Shown here: positions 1 through 5,252 of the stretch, piece by piece | Position numbering within the stretch: the first letter of the stretch is position 1 | How the letters are laid out: every line of letters begins with the position of its first letter | Source: Pseudomonadota bacterium | GTDB taxonomy: Bacteria > Pseudomonadota > Gammaproteobacteria > Burkholderiales > Burkholderiaceae_B | Direction of reading: 5' to 3' | NCBI GenBank assembly: GCA_023389535.1 | Contig: JAEWEH010000450.1 | Span: 1 to 5,252 of the forward strand | DNA: 5,252 nucleotides | Made by a program: the position numbers and the translations under genes | Notes under the pieces: generated by a model | The model's database searches: none | The model's input: only the letters and a program-made list of their open reading frames with translations | What the model was told of the DNA's origin: nothing

Positions 1-924
1 GTCCATGACGTCCCGGGGGAAGGCCTTCAGCACGGCGCCGCTGGCCACCAGGCGACGCAAGGCTGCCGCGTTGTTGGCATCGTAGTCGCCGATCATGCGG
101 CCGCCCGCAGCGCGCGAGCAGATATCGATCAGGGCCTGATATTGCTTGGGAAGTTCGTTGTAGGCTGCATCGTTGACATACAACGAAACCTGGGCGGAGC
201 CTTCCCACCAGCCGGGGTAGTAGTAATACTTGGCCACTTTCTGGAAACCCAGCTTTTCGTCATCGGCCGGTCCGACGAATTCGACCGCGTCCAGCGTGCC
301 CTTTTCCAGCGAGGGATAGATATCGCCCGGAGCAATCTGCTGAGGGATCACCCCCATGCGCGACAATACTTCGCCCGCGAAGCCGGCCGTGCGCATCTTC
401 AGGCCTTTCATGTCTTCGACGGATTTGATTTCCTTGCGGTACCAGCCGCCCATTTGCGTACCGGTGTTGCCCAGCGGGAAGTTGATGATGTGGCGCGGAG
501 CGAATAGTTCGCGCATCAGCTTCATGCCATCGCCTTCGTACATCCAGGAATACATCTGGCGCGCGTTCAGGCCGAAGGGAACCGCCGTATCAAAGCAGAA
601 GGAAGGATCCTTGCCATAGTAATAGTACGAGGCCGTCTGGCCGCACTCCACCGTACGGTTGCCAACGGCGTCCATGACCCCGAAGCCCGGAACGATCTCG
701 CCGGCCGGATAAAGGCGGATGGAGAAATTGCCGTCCGTGGCTTCCTCGACCATCTTGCAGAACATGGCCGCGGTCGAATAAAGAGGGGGAAGCGACGGAC
801 CGTAAGTGGAAGTCATCTTCCAGCTGATCTTGGGATTGCTCTGCGCAAAGACAGGGGCCGCCACCGCAGCGGAACCCGCCACCGCACCCAAGCCCGCTTT
901 CTTCAGAAATGAACGACGCTGCAT
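1..924 (-). CDS. TRAP transporter periplasmic solute-binding protein, TakP/FcbT1-like (3' end missing)
   Basis: Periplasmic receptor of a tripartite ATP-independent (TRAP) transporter. It binds an organic acid and delivers it to a membrane permease pair that is not in this window. The frame is open from ATG at 924 to the left edge, giving 308 residues; family members are about 330-370, so only a short C-terminal part is lost. Residues 1-27 are a Tat-type signal: QRRSFLKK at 2-9, a small hydrophobic Ala/Gly/Val stretch, then APVFA before a probable cleavage at Ala27-Gln28. Family signatures follow: SYYYYGKDP at 99-107, Arg178 in GLKMRT, EFVGPADDEKLGF at 215-227, and YYYYPGWWEG at 233-242. From memory of the TakP structure, Gln157, Arg178, Glu215 and Glu241 occupy the positions that hold substrate carboxylate and sodium, with matching spacing; the Trp after the first Glu is Phe216 here. 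An alpha-keto or related carboxylic acid is a reasonable ligand guess, but the substrate cannot be read from the sequence. The start is supported by AAGGAG 8 nt upstream. Confidence 0.93.
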   Translation of the reverse strand, partial: MQRRSFLKKAGLGAVAGSAAVAAPVFAQSNPKISWKMTSTYGPSLPPLYSTAAMFCKMVEEATDGNFSIRLYPAGEIVPGFGVMDAVGNRTVECGQTASYYYYGKDPSFCFDTAVPFGLNARQMYSWMYEGDGMKLMRELFAPRHIINFPLGNTGTQMGGWYRKEIKSVEDMKGLKMRTAGFAGEVLSRMGVIPQQIAPGDIYPSLEKGTLDAVEFVGPADDEKLGFQKVAKYYYYPGWWEGSAQVSLYVNDAAYNELPKQYQALIDICSRAAGGRMIGDYDANNAAALRRLVASGAVLKAFPRDVMD

Positions 925-932
925 TGAAAATT

Positions 933-1005
933 CTCCTTTCGGCAGTCAGATATTGTTCGCGGTAAACCAACAGCGCGATATTACACCCTGTCGCACATCT
1001 TGCAA
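933..1005 (-). promoter_or_regulatory. Candidate promoter and ribosome binding site of the TRAP receptor gene
   Basis: Read on the minus strand, TTGCAA (1005-1000) and TAATAT (983-978) are separated by 16 nt. Each matches the sigma-70 -35 or -10 consensus at four of six positions. A strong Shine-Dalgarno, AAGGAG (938-933), lies 8 nt before the ATG at 924. This suggests the TRAP gene has its own promoter in the 102-nt gap after pmbA rather than depending only on read-through. The ribosome binding site is convincing; the promoter is inferred from sequence alone. I see no clear hairpin terminator for pmbA in this gap. Confidence 0.45.
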
Positions 1006-1026
1006 GCGGTTAAAGGTCCCAACGCC

Positions 1027-2394
1027 CTACTGTCCGGCGACCGCCATTTGCTCGATCAAAATCGAGCCCGTCGACTTGGATCCGCGCACAATGGTGTCGG
1101 CGCCGACCGCGACGATCTGCCGGAACATGTCCGCCAAGTTGCCGGCGATGGTGACCTCTTGCACGGCGTGCTGGATTTCGCCGTTTTCCACCCAGTAACC
1201 AAAGGCGCCGCGCGAATAATCGCCGCTGACGTAATTGACGCCCTGGCCGATGAGCTCGGTAACCAGGAACCCCGTACCCAACTTGCGTAGCATGGCGCGG
1301 AAGTTATCGTGCGGACTGGTCAGGCGCGAACTAAGCACCAGGTTGTGCGAGCCGCCGGCATTACCCGTCGTCTGCATATTCAGTTTGCGGGCGGTATAGG
1401 TGGATAGGAAATAGCCCTGTAAAACGCCACCGACAATGACATCGCGCGGCAGCGTGCGCACGCCTTCGCCATCGAACGGCGAGCTGCCCATGCCACCATA
1501 TATATGCGGTTTCTCGACGACATCCACATGGTCGGCCAATACAGGCTTGCCCAGCGCGTCCAGCAAAAAGCTGGCTTTGCGGTATAGCGCCCCGCCGCTG
1601 GCCGCCTGCACCAGCGCACCCAGCAAGACGACGGCCAGCGGTGCTTCGAACAGCACCGGGAACCGGCCGGTTTTGATGCGGCGCGCCGAAAGGCGCGCCA
1701 AGGTGCGTTCCGCCGCATAACGCCCGACGGCCTGCGGATCGGCCAGGCCGATGGCATCGCGCGCGGACGTATACCAATAATCGCGCTGCATGTTGGCGCC
1801 CCGCCCGGCGATCGGCGCCACCGACAGGCTGTGCCGGGAATACGGGTAGCCGCCGAGGAAGCCATGGCTGTTGCCCATAACGAAATGGCCTTCGTAGGTA
1901 TCAACCGAAGCGCCATCCGTATTGGTGATCAGCGGACTGACGTCGCGCGCGGCGCGTTCCGCCTCGATGGCGAGCGCAGCGGCGCCTTCGGCGGAGATGT
2001 CCCAGGGATGGTGCAGTTGAAGGTCGGGATAGTCCGTGGCCAATAGATCGGGGTCGGGCAAGCCGGCTGCGGGATCGGCGGCGGTATATCGCGCGATGTG
2101 CCAGGCGGCCTCGACGGTTTCCCGCAGGGCCTGCGGCGAGAAGTCCGATGTGGAAGCGGAGCCGCGCCGCTCTCCGGCATATACCGTGACGTCCAGGGAG
2201 CGATCGCGGGTCTGCTCCACGGTTTCGATGTCCTGCTTGCGTACGGAAACGGACAGCCCCCGGCTTTCCGACACCTCGGCGGCGGCGTGGGTGGCGCCCA
2301 GTGTCTTGGCGTGCGTCAGCGCGTCGCCCACAAGTTCACGAAAGAATGTCTGGTTTTCGGCGATGGGTAAAAAGGAAGTGGATTGGTCGCTCAT
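1027..2394 (-). CDS. pmbA: PmbA/TldE, TldD-TldE protease complex subunit
   Basis: Complete 455-residue protein, close to the about 450 of E. coli PmbA (TldE). In that organism TldE forms a cytosolic complex with TldD that cleaves peptides, including the microcin B17 leader and unfolded CcdA. The N-terminal TldD/PmbA domain spans roughly residues 25-110, a middle domain 130-235 and the C-terminal domain 240-450. Recognisable family blocks are GSSPFDGEGV (303-312), GGVLQGYFLSTYTARKLN (322-339), TGNAGGSHN (343-351), GQGVNYVSGDYSRGAFGYWVENGEI split across 383-407, and a SKSTGSILIEQM tail. There is no HExxxH zinc motif. This is expected of TldE, because the metal site is in TldD, and it separates the two paralogues. 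No tldD is present in the window. The ATG at 2394 is preceded by a weak AAAGAG (2405-2400) with 5 nt spacing. The gene is divergent from yjgA, a neighbourhood also found in E. coli. Confidence 0.96.
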   Translation of the reverse strand: MSDQSTSFLPIAENQTFFRELVGDALTHAKTLGATHAAAEVSESRGLSVSVRKQDIETVEQTRDRSLDVTVYAGERRGSASTSDFSPQALRETVEAAWHIARYTAADPAAGLPDPDLLATDYPDLQLHHPWDISAEGAAALAIEAERAARDVSPLITNTDGASVDTYEGHFVMGNSHGFLGGYPYSRHSLSVAPIAGRGANMQRDYWYTSARDAIGLADPQAVGRYAAERTLARLSARRIKTGRFPVLFEAPLAVVLLGALVQAASGGALYRKASFLLDALGKPVLADHVDVVEKPHIYGGMGSSPFDGEGVRTLPRDVIVGGVLQGYFLSTYTARKLNMQTTGNAGGSHNLVLSSRLTSPHDNFRAMLRKLGTGFLVTELIGQGVNYVSGDYSRGAFGYWVENGEIQHAVQEVTIAGNLADMFRQIVAVGADTIVRGSKSTGSILIEQMAVAGQ

Positions 2395-2508
2395 TGATGC
2401 TCTTTGAGGGGGTTAAGGCCTGGTCGCTGGCCCGGCGCGCGCATTCGCGCCGGACCGAAGGCTCCTGACGGTTATCATAGCTAATTCGAGAGCACTTTTT
2501 TCCGTTCC
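2395..2508. promoter_or_regulatory. Divergent pmbA/yjgA intergenic region, promoters likely
   Basis: This 114-nt gap must carry the promoters of both divergent genes. The only good -10-like elements overlap each other: TATCAT (2473-2478) on the plus strand and TATGAT (2479-2474) on the minus strand. Neither has a convincing -35 at 16-18 nt, so the assignment is weak. If used, yjgA would have a leader of roughly 24 nt and pmbA one of roughly 75 nt that includes the GC-rich hairpin at 2432-2453. The last 18 nt before the yjgA ATG are pyrimidine-rich. Confidence 0.35.
2432..2453. repeat. GC-rich inverted repeat (hairpin) in the divergent region
   Basis: CCGGCGCG (2432-2439) and its exact reverse complement CGCGCCGG (2446-2453) flank a 6-nt loop. 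The stem extends to 11 bp (2429-2439 with 2446-2456) with one mismatch. There is no T-run on either side, so it does not look like an intrinsic terminator. It sits 38 nt upstream of the pmbA start on the minus strand and would be within that gene's 5' leader, or it could be a palindromic protein-binding site. Short GC palindromes are common in such genomes, so function is unproven. Confidence 0.5.
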
Positions 2509-3057
2509 ATGCCGAATCTTCCTGAAGACCCCGATGACCATGGCTATGACCGCCCCAGCAAGTCCCAAGTCAAGCGGGAGATGCTGGCGCTGCTGGAGCT
2601 GGGCAAGCAACTGGTCGACTTGTCGCCCGACCAGCTCAAGCAACTGCCGCTGTCAGAAAAGCTGTATGAAGCCTTGCGCCTGGCACAGCGCACCACCAGC
2701 CGCGAAGGCCGTCGCCGGCAGATCCACTACGTCGGCAAGTTGATGCGCGACGCCGATGCCGATGCCATACGCGCGCAGATCGACGCATGGCAGCACGGGT
2801 CGCGCGAGCAGACCCGCGCCATGCACAGGCTGGAAGCCTTGCGCGACCTGCTGTTGCGCGACGATGACGCCTTGACGCGGTTGCTGAGCGACTACCCGGC
2901 CGCCGACGCCCAGCAATTGCGCACACTGATACGCGAAGGCCGTAAAGAGGCCAAGGCCAACGCCGGGCTGCAGCCCGGCCGCGAGCCGCAACGCAAGCAT
3001 TACCGGGCCTTGTTCCAGGCCCTTAAATCCCTGAACGATGATGTGGAGCAAGCATGA
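2509..3057 (+). CDS. yjgA: Ribosome biogenesis factor YjgA/DarP (DUF615)
   Basis: Complete 182-residue protein, essentially the length of E. coli YjgA (183). That protein was renamed DarP and associates with late 50S subunit precursors, helping peptidyl-transferase-centre maturation. The DUF615 core covers about residues 15-165. It is highly charged and helical, with the characteristic [19 protein letters not shown] near residues 17-35, the [19 protein letters not shown] block at about 62-80, and a basic C-terminal half rich in Arg/Lys, ending in a region with [12 protein letters not shown]. No signal peptide or membrane segment is seen, consistent with a cytosolic RNA-binding protein. The ATG at 2509 fits the family N-terminus (acidic [10 protein letters not shown]). 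However, no Shine-Dalgarno precedes it, only a pyrimidine-rich stretch, so initiation may depend on S1 or on a short leader. The stop overlaps the start of the next gene (ATGA), implying an operon. Confidence 0.95.
   Translation: MPNLPEDPDDHGYDRPSKSQVKREMLALLELGKQLVDLSPDQLKQLPLSEKLYEALRLAQRTTSREGRRRQIHYVGKLMRDADADAIRAQIDAWQHGSREQTRAMHRLEALRDLLLRDDDALTRLLSDYPAADAQQLRTLIREGRKEAKANAGLQPGREPQRKHYRALFQALKSLNDDVEQA
3045..3057 (+). promoter_or_regulatory. Coupled stop/start and Shine-Dalgarno for the esterase gene
   Basis: GGAG (3045-3048) lies inside the last codons of yjgA, 5 nt before the esterase ATG at 3054. That ATG shares the sequence ATGA with the yjgA TGA at 3055-3057. This is the classic arrangement for translational coupling and fixes the esterase start. 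Confidence 0.75.
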
Positions 3058-3728
3058 CTACCGACGCACTACTGGATTGCATAGAGATCGAAACCGGCGC
3101 GCAACCGCGGCATGCCATTATCTGGATGCACGGCCTGGGGGCCGATGGCCATGATTTCGCGCCGCTGGTACCCGAACTGCGCCTGCAGGATATTCCACCC
3201 ATCCGCTTCATTTTTCCCCACGCGCCGGTCAGGCCCGTCAGCATCAATAACGGCATGGCCATGCGCGCCTGGTATGACATCCTGCCTCCGCAGGGCGGTG
3301 TTCGCGAGGACGAAGCCGGCCTGCGCCAGTCGCAGCAAGCGATCCAGGCACTGATCGCGCGCGAGAACCAGCGCGGCATACCGACCGAAAACATTGTGCT
3401 GGCCGGCTTTTCGCAAGGCTGCGCCATGACGCTGATGACGGGCTTGCGCATGGACCGGAAACTGGCCGGCATGGTCGGCCTGTCGGGCTACCTGCCATTG
3501 GCGCACCTGGCCGCAGCCGAACGCCATCCCGCCAACCAGGACACCCCCATTTTCCTTGCCCATGGCACGCAAGACCCGATGGTGGTGCTGCCCAGGGCCG
3601 AAGCGTCGCATCGCGCCCTGGTGGACATGGGCTATCGCGTCACCTGGAAGACCTACGTCATGCCGCACTCGGTCTGCATGGACGAGATACATGACATCGC
3701 CGCCTTCTTGCGCCAGGTGATTGTCTAG
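3054..3728 (+). CDS. Carboxylesterase/lysophospholipase-like alpha/beta hydrolase (Abhydrolase_2)
   Basis: Complete 224-residue serine hydrolase of the phospholipase/carboxylesterase family (Pfam Abhydrolase_2), typical length about 215-225. It would hydrolyse short- to medium-chain carboxylic esters, possibly lysophospholipids or thioesters; the exact substrate cannot be read. The expected landmarks appear in order: [14 protein letters not shown] at 22-35 (HG-G oxyanion region), FIFPHAP at 52-58, MRAWYDI at 70-76, the nucleophile elbow GFSQG with Ser120 at 118-122, HGTQDPMV with Asp174 at 170-177, and [10 protein letters not shown] with His205 at 203-212. The Ser120-Asp174-His205 triad is therefore complete. 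No signal peptide is present, so it is probably cytosolic. It is the second gene of a likely yjgA-esterase operon, sharing ATGA with yjgA, and it faces the GNAT-fusion gene convergently. Resemblance to Pseudomonas EstB is general, and no gene symbol is assigned. Confidence 0.94.
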   Translation: MTTDALLDCIEIETGAQPRHAIIWMHGLGADGHDFAPLVPELRLQDIPPIRFIFPHAPVRPVSINNGMAMRAWYDILPPQGGVREDEAGLRQSQQAIQALIARENQRGIPTENIVLAGFSQGCAMTLMTGLRMDRKLAGMVGLSGYLPLAHLAAAERHPANQDTPIFLAHGTQDPMVVLPRAEASHRALVDMGYRVTWKTYVMPHSVCMDEIHDIAAFLRQVIV

Positions 3729-3742
3729 GGTTTGTAACCCTA
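3726..3742. terminator. Small hairpin between convergent genes, possible weak terminator
   Basis: TAGGGTT (3726-3732) and AACCCTA (3736-3742) form a perfect 7-bp stem with a TGT loop. The left arm begins with the esterase stop codon TAG itself. It lies in the 39-nt gap between two convergent genes, where a bidirectional terminator would be expected. No T-tract follows on either strand, so it is not a canonical intrinsic terminator. A second 5-bp stem, GGCAT/ATGCC (3747-3760), follows closely. Confidence 0.35.
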
Positions 3743-3767
3743 CAAGGGCATGCGGATGCCGCCGGCG

Positions 3768-5252
3768 CTATTGCCGGGAGGTCTCGCCCAGATCGAGCCA
3801 CACGCGCCGCATGCCGGGATCTTCTTCGTCGCGATCGTTGCGAAAGCCCAGATGCGTCATCAGGGCAAGCATGGGGCGGTTGCCGGACAGCACCAGCCCC
3901 TCGATGTAGGTCAGCCCCTGTTCCAGGGCGGCTTCGATCAAGCCGCCCATCAATTGCGCGCCCAGACCGCAACGCTGCCAGTCGTCGGCGATGACCAGCG
4001 CATATTCCGCGCCGCGGCCGTCGGCATTGCGCAAGTAATGTGCAAAGCCGATGATCTGTTCGCGCGGGTGCCCCCGGTGCTGGGGATTGGGCACCTGTAC
4101 CGTCGCCACCAGGGCGAGCTCGCGATCGTAATCAATGTGGGTGTAGCGAGCCAGCATGCGCGGCGTCAGTTCACGCAGCATGGACACGAAACGCATATAC
4201 CGCGCCTCGTCCGACAGCCCGCGTATGAATTCTTGCAACAGCTCGGCGTCTTCAGGCCGTATGGGGCGCATCATCCAGGGCTGGCCATTCTTGAAGACCT
4301 TGGACTGCACCAGCTTGTGCGGATAGGGATGTATGGCCATATGCCGGTAACCGCTGGTTTCAGGCAGGACCAGCATGGATGCGCTGCCCAGTTCTATCCT
4401 TATGGCATGCGCGACCAAATGGGCGTCATCGGCATAGATGGGATCGATGATCAGCGACTCCAGCCCAGGCAGCTCGCTGGCGATCTGCGAGACCCGTTCC
4501 AAAGTATCCAGCAGCGCTTCGAAAGCGCCGGGCGTCATCTGCCTCGACATGGCCGCTATCCATACTTTGCTGCGCTGTACCAGCTTGCGGGCCAGATAGC
4601 GGTTCAGCGGCGGCAGCTCGACGGCTTGATAGGCGTCGGCAACCAGGGCGTCCTGGCCGCCTGAACCAAACATGATGTACGGGCCGAATTTAGCATCGCG
4701 CTGCAAGCGTATGGACATGGGCAGGCCTTCGTGGCGCGTGCCGGGCATATCGGACACCGCCTCGGGCCGGTAGGCCAGCGGCAGGTAAAAGCAGTCCAAT
4801 AACTGCCGGCATTCATGCACCCCCAACCGATGGCGGCGTTCGGCCTGTATCTTGCGCACAAGCGCCCGTGCTTCTTCCAGGCGGGGCGGCTTGGCCAACG
4901 GTTCGGGGGGCAGCGTCTGCAGCGCCAGCGTCTGGTTGTAGTGATGGGCGCCCAGTATGCCGAAGGCATTTGCAGCGGTTTCAGGGGTGCGGAAGGCCGG
5001 CGTACCCACGCTATCCAGCATATGGCGCAAAGGCCGCATGCGCGCATCGCCCATGAAACAGGTGATGACCGGCTTGCGCGCTTCGCCGGCCATGGCGGCC
5101 AGCTTGCGCGCGACACTTTCCAGGTCCGACAGCGGGTCGGGCGCAAGCAGGACCAATACCCCGTCGACCCCCGCGTCCGCGGCAAGGATGTCGAGCACAC
5201 GCATCACGATGTCGGGCGTCAGGGAAGCATACGTGACCACGGGATTGTCGGT
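3768..5252 (-). CDS. Pat/PatZ-like acyl-CoA synthetase (NDP-forming)-GNAT acetyltransferase fusion, N-terminus missing
   Basis: The frame is open from the TAG at 3770-3768 to the right edge, giving 494 residues. The full family protein is about 800-900 (E. coli PatZ 886), so the N-terminal CoA-binding part lies outside; the GTG at 5240 is internal, not the start. Residues below count from the right edge. A succinyl-CoA-ligase-like domain, entered at the conserved NPV (3-5), runs to about 95. A shortened ATP-grasp-like region follows at about 125-290, keeping FGP (189-191), FGSGG (195-199) and LPPLN (213-217). HPYPH (308-312) leads into the GNAT domain at about 325-490. That domain has the acetyl-CoA motif A, QRCGLGAQL (426-434), and Glu416 in AEYALVIAD, similar in place to the catalytic Glu reported for Salmonella Pat. 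Known members acetylate lysines of metabolic enzymes such as acetyl-CoA synthetase. Compared with E. coli PatZ, roughly 65-70 residues are absent between 165 and 168, so ligase activity is unlikely. A protein acetyltransferase is the best inference. Confidence 0.9.
   Translation of the reverse strand, partial: TDNPVVTYASLTPDIVMRVLDILAADAGVDGVLVLLAPDPLSDLESVARKLAAMAGEARKPVITCFMGDARMRPLRHMLDSVGTPAFRTPETAANAFGILGAHHYNQTLALQTLPPEPLAKPPRLEEARALVRKIQAERRHRLGVHECRQLLDCFYLPLAYRPEAVSDMPGTRHEGLPMSIRLQRDAKFGPYIMFGSGGQDALVADAYQAVELPPLNRYLARKLVQRSKVWIAAMSRQMTPGAFEALLDTLERVSQIASELPGLESLIIDPIYADDAHLVAHAIRIELGSASMLVLPETSGYRHMAIHPYPHKLVQSKVFKNGQPWMMRPIRPEDAELLQEFIRGLSDEARYMRFVSMLRELTPRMLARYTHIDYDRELALVATVQVPNPQHRGHPREQIIGFAHYLRNADGRGAEYALVIADDWQRCGLGAQLMGGLIEAALEQGLTYIEGLVLSGNRPMLALMTHLGFRNDRDEEDPGMRRVWLDLGETSRQ

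Noticed and set aside
142..507. Plus-strand 121-codon frame inside the TRAP receptor gene.
   Set aside because: Antisense shadow of the receptor coding sequence, with no recognisable domain.
590..970. Minus-strand 126-codon frame covering the start of the TRAP receptor gene.
   Set aside because: It is an out-of-frame reading of the same strand; the true frame has the Tat leader, Shine-Dalgarno and family motifs.
1027..2394. TldD rather than PmbA/TldE.
   Set aside because: No HExxxH metal-binding motif is found anywhere in the 455 residues, and the C-terminal blocks match PmbA.
3750..4664. Plus-strand open frame of 304 codons opposite the GNAT fusion gene.
   Set aside because: It lies wholly antisense to a well-supported conserved gene, its product resembles no family I know, and long antisense frames are common in GC-rich DNA.
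4604..5200. Minus-strand 198-codon frame in the right-hand part of the window.
   Set aside because: It is out of frame with the Pat-like protein and has a Trp/Cys/Arg-rich composition typical of a frame-shifted GC-rich gene; there is no sign that the main gene is frameshifted.
5238..5240. GTG as a start codon for the acetyltransferase fusion.
   Set aside because: The frame continues upstream to the window edge through TDNP, and NPV is a conserved family motif, so this GTG codes an internal valine.
1..5252. CRISPR array, tRNA/rRNA, insertion sequence, toxin-antitoxin or other novel system.
   Set aside because: No spaced direct repeats, RNA gene signatures, transposase fragments or terminal repeats were seen; nearly all bases are used by five ordinary genes with short gaps.

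Overview
The window is chromosomal DNA from a high-GC bacterium (GC roughly 60% by eye). It is most likely a betaproteobacterium of the order Burkholderiales, with family Alcaligenaceae (Bordetella/Achromobacter/Pusillimonas-like) as the best guess. This rests on the pmbA/yjgA divergent pair, the TRAP-type solute-binding protein with a Tat leader, the Pat-like acetyltransferase and the general protein character. The species call is inference, since no rRNA or other marker gene is present.

Layout from left to right. (1) Positions 1-924, minus strand: a periplasmic solute-binding protein of a TRAP transporter (TakP/FcbT1-like), cut by the left edge so that its C-terminus is missing. (2) 925-1026: its leader, with a clear Shine-Dalgarno site and a plausible sigma-70 promoter. 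(3) 1027-2394, minus strand: complete pmbA (tldE). (4) 2395-2508: a divergent intergenic region with a GC-rich hairpin and no recognisable Shine-Dalgarno for the rightward gene. (5) 2509-3057, plus strand: complete yjgA (darP). (6) 3054-3728, plus strand: complete Abhydrolase_2 carboxylesterase, overlapping yjgA by ATGA. (7) 3726-3742: a small hairpin between convergent genes. (8) 3768-5252, minus strand: the C-terminal part of a large acyl-CoA-synthetase-like/GNAT fusion (Pat/PatZ/YfiQ family), running off the right edge.

The genes are mostly housekeeping or ordinary metabolism: nutrient uptake, peptide/protein processing (TldE), 50S ribosome maturation (YjgA), ester hydrolysis and probable protein acetylation. 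They do not form one pathway. YjgA and the esterase are very likely co-transcribed and translationally coupled. I see no mobile element, CRISPR array, tRNA, rRNA or defence system, and no evidence of a novel system. The most notable observation is that the Pat-like protein lacks about 65-70 residues of the ATP-grasp domain, including the usual nucleotide-binding core, while its GNAT domain looks intact.
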